From Spirochaetota bacterium (GTDB taxonomy: Bacteria > Spirochaetota > UBA4802 > JAFGJZ01), in assembly GCA_023396615.1 (NCBI GenBank), contig JAEWVM010000072.1, forward strand, positions 1 through 35,911: 35,911 nucleotides of DNA, given 5' to 3'. Made by a program: the position numbers and the translations under genes. Position 1 is the first letter of the stretch, and the number at the start of each line of letters is the position of its first letter. Shown here piece by piece: positions 30,922-35,911 of the stretch. Under the pieces are notes generated by a model. It was given only the letters and a program-made list of their open reading frames with translations. It was not told where the DNA came from and searched no databases.

Positions 30922-32712
30922 TCAGTCAATTTTCAGAATCGTTAGAAACGCTTCCTGAGGAATCTCAACATTCCCCACCATTTTCATTCGTTTCTTTCCT
31001 TCTTTCTGCTTCTCAAGCAGTTTCCTCTTACGTGAAATATCACCGCCGTAACATTTAGCCGTTACATTTTTTCTTAATGCGGAAATATTTTCACGCGCAA
31101 CGATCTTTGCTCCGATTGCAGCCTGCAATGGTATCTGAAACTGATGGCGCGGGATAATATCCTTGAGTTTTTCAATGATTTCCTTTCCTCTATTGTATGC
31201 CTTGTCAGTGTGAACAATAAATGAAAGCGCATCGACCGGTTCGGAATGAACAAGAATATCACATTTCACCATTTTAGATTTTCGGTAATCCTTTAACTCA
31301 TAGTCGAACGAAGCGTAACCTTTCGAATAGCTTTTAAGCTTATCATAAAAATTAAAAACAATTTCCGACAATGGGAGATCGCTATGAATTTCAACCCTGT
31401 TCTCATCGACATATTTCATGTCATTTTGGATGCCGCGGCAATCCATAATGAGATTCATCAAATTTCCGATATACTCTTTCGGTGTAATTATTGTCGTAGC
31501 AACAAACGGTTCCTCAATGCTTTCTATCATTCCCGGATCAGGAAGCTTTACCGGATTATCTACAACGAGAGTTTCACCCTGAACTGTAGTCACGTGATAC
31601 TCAACACTCGGAGCGGTAGTAACGAGTGAGATATCAAATTCTCTCTCGAGGCGTTCCTGAATAATTTCCATATGAAGAAGACCGAGAAAACCGCAGCGGA
31701 AACCGAAACCGAGTGCGTATGAATTATCCGGCTCAAACAATAGTGATGCGTCATTCAGCTTCAGTTTAGCCAGTGCCTCGCGCAATGCCTCATACTCGTC
31801 GGAAAACATCGGATAAAGACCTGCGAAAACCATCGGCTTCGCGTCGCGGAAACCCTTAAGCGGAATAGCGCACGGATTTGAAGCAAGCGTAATAGTATCG
31901 CCGATTTTTGTATCTGTAACAGATTTAATATTGGCGATAACATATCCGACTTCACCCGGCAGAAGCCTGTCGCGTTTTTCGAGACTAAGCCTGAAAACAC
32001 CGACTTCATTCACGGTATACTCCCTGCCGGAAAAAACCATTTTAATGACATCGTCTTTTTTAATTTCACCATCGTATATTCTGACCTTGACGACCGTACC
32101 GACATATTTGTCAAAATAAGAATCAAAGATCAATGCAGAAAGAGGTTTATTTATATCTCCCTTTGGAGCTGGAATAAATTCCACGATCTTTTCAAGAAGT
32201 TCTTCGATGTTTATGCCTTCTTTTGCAGAAACTGCAACAGCATGTTCAGGATCAAGACCAAGCGTCTTTTCGATGCTGTGTTTGGTTTTTTCAACATCCG
32301 CTGCAGGCATATCGATTTTATTTATAACAGGAATTATTTCGAGATCATTTTCCATTGCAAGATAAAGATTCGCGATTGTCTGCGCTTCAACTCCCTGAGT
32401 CGCGTCTACAACAAGAAGAACTCCGTCGCATGAAGCAAGCGCGCGCGAAACTTCGTAGGCAAAGTCAACATGCCCCGGTGTGTCGATAAGATTGAAAATG
32501 TAGTCTTCGCCGTTTCTCGCGCTATATTTGAGAGTGATGGCATTAGCCTTAATCGTAATTCCCCTTTCACGCTCAATATCCATCGTATCAAGCATCTGAT
32601 CGACCTTATTACGGTCATCGACAAGACGGCATTTTTCAATAATTCGATCGGCAAGCGTACTTTTCCCGTGATCGATATGTGCAATAATAGAGAAATTTCT
32701 TATGTTTTTCAT
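30922..32712 (-). CDS. lepA: LepA (EF4), ribosomal back-translocase GTPase
   Basis: LepA/EF4 is a translational GTPase that acts on stalled ribosomes. The 596-aa product has the GTPase domain (AHIDHGKSTL P-loop, DTPGHVDF, NKIDMP) and the switch region GITIKANAI. It also has EF-G-like domains II, III and V, and the LepA-specific C-terminal domain with YGGDISRKRKLLEKQKEGKKRMK. The start at MKNIRNFSIIAHIDHGK (32712) matches the family; upstream ATGs at 32724 and 32772 would add up to 20 residues, and AAAGGA sits beyond the first. It stands alone with its own terminator. Confidence 0.97.
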   Translation of the reverse strand: MKNIRNFSIIAHIDHGKSTLADRIIEKCRLVDDRNKVDQMLDTMDIERERGITIKANAITLKYSARNGEDYIFNLIDTPGHVDFAYEVSRALASCDGVLLVVDATQGVEAQTIANLYLAMENDLEIIPVINKIDMPAADVEKTKHSIEKTLGLDPEHAVAVSAKEGINIEELLEKIVEFIPAPKGDINKPLSALIFDSYFDKYVGTVVKVRIYDGEIKKDDVIKMVFSGREYTVNEVGVFRLSLEKRDRLLPGEVGYVIANIKSVTDTKIGDTITLASNPCAIPLKGFRDAKPMVFAGLYPMFSDEYEALREALAKLKLNDASLLFEPDNSYALGFGFRCGFLGLLHMEIIQERLEREFDISLVTTAPSVEYHVTTVQGETLVVDNPVKLPDPGMIESIEEPFVATTIITPKEYIGNLMNLIMDCRGIQNDMKYVDENRVEIHSDLPLSEIVFNFYDKLKSYSKGYASFDYELKDYRKSKMVKCDILVHSEPVDALSFIVHTDKAYNRGKEIIEKLKDIIPRHQFQIPLQAAIGAKIVARENISALRKNVTAKCYGGDISRKRKLLEKQKEGKKRMKMVGNVEIPQEAFLTILKID

Positions 32713-32966
32713 CTTACCCGGCATTCCTTTGAGCTGATTGTTTATAAGGAAACTTTGCCCTTCTACCGGCAAGCATTTTTTAGACCATTCCGAGCAAGCT
32801 TCTTTAGCAAGAAAAAACTTCGAACCGGAAAAATCAAATCACACAATCATCACCGGTAAAAAAATTAGTTTATTGAATCATGAAATCATTGTTATATTTC
32901 TAAACAAAGGATTTAGACAAGAAATTTTCCCAACTAAAAGGCTAAATCAGCTTAGTTTTCACACTT

Positions 32967-32984
32967 TTGTGATTTTTTTCACAT
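32967..32984 (+). promoter_or_regulatory. Rex-like operator upstream of adhE
   Basis: TTGTGATTTTTTTCACAT fits the 18-bp Rex consensus TTGTGAANNNNTTCACAA at 12 of 14 specified bases. An extra TCACA at 32959-32963 faces the same TGTGA, making three alternating half-sites. Rex senses NADH/NAD+ and classically represses adhE. The remaining 359-nt lepA-adhE space (32713-33071) is T-rich and shows nothing else except a -35-like TTGACC without a good -10. Confidence 0.6.
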
Positions 32985-33071
32985 TTTTAATGTTTTTCAA
33001 CATATTTTTCTTGACCATGACGAATATTATCAGCATTTTGACCGCAAGAAACCCGATCAGGAGGGGATTAT

Positions 33072-35657
33072 ATGAAAAATATCACAAATATTAACGAGCT
33101 TGAAGAGCTGATCGAAACCGTAAAATCGGCACAGAAAAAATTTGCTGAATTTACACAGGAGCAGGTCGATGAAATTTTCCGCAAAGCAGCGATTGCCGCA
33201 AACGCGGAAAGAATCCGTCTTGCAAAAGAAGCCGTTGCGGAAACAGGCATGGGAATCGTTGAAGACAAGGTTATCAAGAACCACTTCGCCGCAGAATACA
33301 TCTTCAACAAATATAAAGACTGCCAGACATGCGGAATAATCGAAGAAGATAAATCGTTCGGAATAAAGAAAATCGCCGAACCGGTCGGAATTATTGCGGG
33401 TGTTGTTCCGACAACTAACCCGACTTCAACCGCGATTTTCAAGGCGCTTCTCGCGCTCAAAACCAGAAACGCGATTATATTCTCGCCGCATCCGCGCGCA
33501 AAAAAATGTACAGCCGAAGCCGCAAGAATAGTTCTTAATGCTGCGGTTGAAGCAGGCGCACCGGAAAACATCGTCGCGTGGATCGATGAACCGACCGTTG
33601 AACTCAGCCAGCACTTAATGAAACACAAGGACATCGCGCTCATTCTTGCGACCGGCGGCCCCGGCATGGTTAAGGCAGCCTATTCTTCCGGAAATCCGGC
33701 AATCGGCGTAGGCGCCGGAAACACGCCTGCCGTAATCGACGAAACCGCTCACATCAAGATGGCGGTTAATTCTATTCTCATCAGTAAAACTTTTGATAAC
33801 GGTGTAATCTGCGCGTCTGAGCAGTCTGTAATCGTTGTAAAAGAAAAATACGACGAAGTTAAACAGGAGTTTCTTGACCGCGGAGCTTACATTCTCAATG
33901 ACAAGGAAAGAAAAAAGGTCGCCGAAACTATCGTCATAAACGGCGCGCTTAACTCTAAAATTGTCGGCCAGTCCGCGTACAACATCGCGAAAATCGCAGG
34001 TATAACTGTTCCCGAAACAGCAAAGGTTCTCATCGGAGAAACATCAGAGATCAACGCTGATGAAAGTTTCGCATACGAAAAACTTTCTCCGGTACTCGCA
34101 CTTTATAAAGCAGAAGACTTCAAAGACGCAGTTGCGAAAGCAGTAGCTCTCATAGAATTCGGCGGCTTCGGCCACACATCGGTTCTTTATACCGACCAGA
34201 TCATGAATGCCGACCGCGTAAAATATTACGGCGCGCAGATGAAAACAGGACGTGTTCTAATCAACATGCCTGCTTCACACGGCGCAATCGGAGACATCTA
34301 CAATTTCAGACTCGAGCCTTCACTAACTCTCGGCTGCGGAAGCTGGGGCGGAAACAGTGTCAGTGAAAACGTGGGCGTTAAACATCTCATCAACACAAAG
34401 ACTGTTGCTGAAAGGAGAGAAAACATGCTTTGGTTCAGAGTTCCTTCTAAAATATATTTCAAATACGGATCACTGCCGGTTGCTCTTCAGGAGCTTGAAG
34501 GCAAGAAGCGCGTTCTGATAGTTACGGACAAACCGCTCTTTGATCTCGGCTATACAGATAAGATCACTACCATACTCGACGATCTCAAAATCGACCACGA
34601 GACTTTCTATGAGGTTGAACCGGATCCGACATTCGCAACTGTAAACAAAGGACTTCAGATAATGAACGTGTTCAAGCCTGATGCGATAATCGCGCTAGGC
34701 GGAGGCTCTCCGATTGACGCGGCAAAAATCATGTGGCTTCTTTATGAAGATCCGAGCCTTAAGTTTGAAGGTCTTGCTTTGAGATTCATGGATATCAGAA
34801 AACGAATCTACAAATTTCCTTCAATCGGCAAAAAAGCTACCATGATAGCGATTCCGACTACATCAGGTACTGGAAGCGAAGTAACTCCTTTTGCCGTAGT
34901 AACTGATGAAAAAACCGGTTTCAAATATCCGATCGCGGATTATGAACTTACACCGGATATGGCGATAGTAGATCCCGAGCTTACAATGAGCATGCCGAAA
35001 TCACTTACTGCATTCTCAGGTGTTGACGCGCTCACGCACGCGCTTGAAGCATATGTTTCCGTACTCGCAAGCGATTACACAAACGGAATCGCTCTCGAAT
35101 CAATGAGACTTCTGTTTAAATATCTGCCGCTTGCATACACAGAAGGAACTACAAACGTCAAGGCTCGTGAAAAAGTTCAATACGCTTCTACGCTTGCGGG
35201 TATGGCATTCGCTAATGCATTCCTCGGAATATGCCATTCAACTGCGCATAAGCTCGGCGCGCGTCATCATCTGCCGCACGGACTCGCAAACGCGCTGATG
35301 ATCACTCACGTAATAAGATTCAATTCAACGGATGCGCCTATAAAACAGACAGCGTTTCCGCAATACAAATATCCGAACGCGAAAGAGCGTTATGCGAAGA
35401 TCGCAGACTTCCTAGGTCTAGGCGGAAAAACTGCCGATGACAAAGTAAGCAAACTGATCGACGCGATAGAAAAACTGAAAGCCCAGCTCAACATACCGAA
35501 AACAATCGCCGAAGCTTCGGTCGGTGAAACAGAATTTTTTGCGGCACTTGATGAAATGAGCGAGCAGGCATTTGATGACCAGTGCACCGGAGCAAACCCG
35601 AGGTATCCGTTGATCTCAGAGATCAAGGAGCTTTACACAAAAGCATACCGAGGATAA
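33072..35657 (+). CDS. adhE: AdhE, bifunctional acetaldehyde-CoA/alcohol dehydrogenase
   Basis: AdhE reduces acetyl-CoA to ethanol in two NADH-using steps and regenerates NAD+ during fermentation; it forms cytosolic spiral filaments. The 861-aa protein has an N-terminal aldehyde dehydrogenase (about 1-440; catalytic Cys247 in DNGVICASEQ, NAD site GVGAGNTPA), a linker with LWFRVPSKIYFKYGSL, and a C-terminal iron-type alcohol dehydrogenase (about 455-861; ALGGGSPIDAAK, GVDALTHALEAYVS and the iron-binding GICHSTAHKLGARHHLPHG). Length is that of the standard family (E. coli 891). The ATG follows AGGAGGGG, an excellent ribosome binding site. The upstream Rex-like site suggests redox control. It has its own terminator and codon use richer in GC-ending codons than the neighbours, as in highly expressed genes. 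Confidence 0.97.
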   Translation: MKNITNINELEELIETVKSAQKKFAEFTQEQVDEIFRKAAIAANAERIRLAKEAVAETGMGIVEDKVIKNHFAAEYIFNKYKDCQTCGIIEEDKSFGIKKIAEPVGIIAGVVPTTNPTSTAIFKALLALKTRNAIIFSPHPRAKKCTAEAARIVLNAAVEAGAPENIVAWIDEPTVELSQHLMKHKDIALILATGGPGMVKAAYSSGNPAIGVGAGNTPAVIDETAHIKMAVNSILISKTFDNGVICASEQSVIVVKEKYDEVKQEFLDRGAYILNDKERKKVAETIVINGALNSKIVGQSAYNIAKIAGITVPETAKVLIGETSEINADESFAYEKLSPVLALYKAEDFKDAVAKAVALIEFGGFGHTSVLYTDQIMNADRVKYYGAQMKTGRVLINMPASHGAIGDIYNFRLEPSLTLGCGSWGGNSVSENVGVKHLINTKTVAERRENMLWFRVPSKIYFKYGSLPVALQELEGKKRVLIVTDKPLFDLGYTDKITTILDDLKIDHETFYEVEPDPTFATVNKGLQIMNVFKPDAIIALGGGSPIDAAKIMWLLYEDPSLKFEGLALRFMDIRKRIYKFPSIGKKATMIAIPTTSGTGSEVTPFAVVTDEKTGFKYPIADYELTPDMAIVDPELTMSMPKSLTAFSGVDALTHALEAYVSVLASDYTNGIALESMRLLFKYLPLAYTEGTTNVKAREKVQYASTLAGMAFANAFLGICHSTAHKLGARHHLPHGLANALMITHVIRFNSTDAPIKQTAFPQYKYPNAKERYAKIADFLGLGGKTADDKVSKLIDAIEKLKAQLNIPKTIAEASVGETEFFAALDEMSEQAFDDQCTGANPRYPLISEIKELYTKAYRG

Positions 35658-35712
35658 AAAACACGCCGATAAGCAGGAATATCCTGTTTATTCACACCGA
35701 TTCATTCCCCTT

Positions 35713-35739
35713 GACCGGCATTATGCCGGTCTTTTTTTT
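35713..35739 (+). terminator. Rho-independent terminator of adhE
   Basis: An 8-bp GC-rich stem (35713-35720 with 35724-35731), a 3-nt loop and eight T. It lies 55 nt after the adhE stop. Confidence 0.93.
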
Positions 35740-35740
35740 A

Positions 35741-35873
35741 GGAGCGACACGATGTCGCTCCACAGCCCGAGAGAGGAGCTTCAGCTCCCAGCGGGAAAAC
35801 TCAAGCGTTACCTCATAGTTTGAGGTGTGACATCAACATTATGTTGCATTCGAAACGGACAATGAAGTCCGTT
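35741..35873. repeat. Cluster of five short hairpins after adhE
   Basis: Five unrelated perfect stems follow one another. They are 35741-35749/35753-35761 (9 bp, loop CGA), 35775-35779/35784-35788 (5 bp, loop TTCA), 35810-35815/35821-35826 (6 bp), 35834-35838/35842-35846 (5 bp, loop TTA) and 35854-35860/35867-35873 (7 bp). A CCCG/CGGG pair encloses the second. No convincing gene lies here. The structure may be an untranslated RNA, a degenerate repeat element, or an unrelated locus cut by the window edge. Confidence 0.5.
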
Positions 35874-35911
35874 GAGAAAAAGCTATTATCTATTGATATC
35901 AAAAATATTTT

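Noticed and set aside
35582..35818. Open frame across the adhE end and the hairpin cluster
   Set aside because: It crosses the terminator, lacks a ribosome binding site, and its composition does not look like a protein.

Overview
This 35.9-kb window is an AT-rich, densely coded stretch of chromosome from a Gram-negative (diderm), probably anaerobic and motile bacterium. The diderm call rests on BamA, two outer-membrane barrels, ExbB/ExbD, lipoproteins and an OmpA-domain protein. The anaerobic call rests on a bifunctional AdhE behind a Rex-like operator, and the motility call on a chemoreceptor. The phylum cannot be fixed from the sequence. One orphan gene weakly resembles a spirochaete (Leptospira) family, but that is only a hint. 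No rRNA, tRNA, insertion sequence, integrase or CRISPR array was seen.

Layout. (1) 1-9.3 kb, minus strand: the start of ribD (cut by the window edge), then an envelope-biogenesis run transcribed right to left: plugless barrel, exbB, exbD, bamA, yajC, a small membrane protein, secD, secF, terminator. (2) 9.35-10.5 kb: tpiA-secG with a strong terminator. (3) 10.5-15.5 kb, minus: coiled-coil OmpA-domain protein, lipoprotein with a degenerate EF-hand, DUF4349 membrane protein, methyl-accepting chemotaxis protein. (4) 15.65-16.7 kb: a GNAT acetyltransferase and thiol peroxidase tpx, convergent. (5) 16.7-27.6 kb: the notable region, described next. (6) 27.6-35.9 kb: htpG, an orphan gene, an ankyrin-repeat protein, lepA, adhE, then a cluster of hairpins.

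The locus at 16.86-27.55 kb looks like a self-contained molybdate/tungstate (oxyanion) acquisition and handling system. One tightly packed plus-strand operon of eight genes encodes a BtuC/FecCD-type permease, its ATPase, a TroA-type binding lipoprotein, a TonB-dependent receptor, a fusion of a TrmO-like domain to an FmdE-like domain, a DUF3343 Se/S-carrier-like protein, a class-V cysteine desulfurase-like enzyme and a DUF4213/DUF364 protein. Facing it are modD and a 68-aa Mop (molbindin). Divergent from mop lies a one-component regulator joining an excisionase-type helix-turn-helix to a periplasmic-binding-protein-like sensor domain.

The strongest non-coding signal is a 10-bp-period tandem array (core CATAARCRARC) over the promoter of the eight-gene operon. 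A degenerate array with the same 10-bp grid, in mirror orientation, lies in the mop/regulator intergenic region. I infer these are the operators of the regulator, bound head to tail by its excisionase-like domain. The Mo/W assignment comes from modD, Mop, FmdE and the PBP-like regulator; no molybdoenzyme is in the window, and the substrate is not proven.
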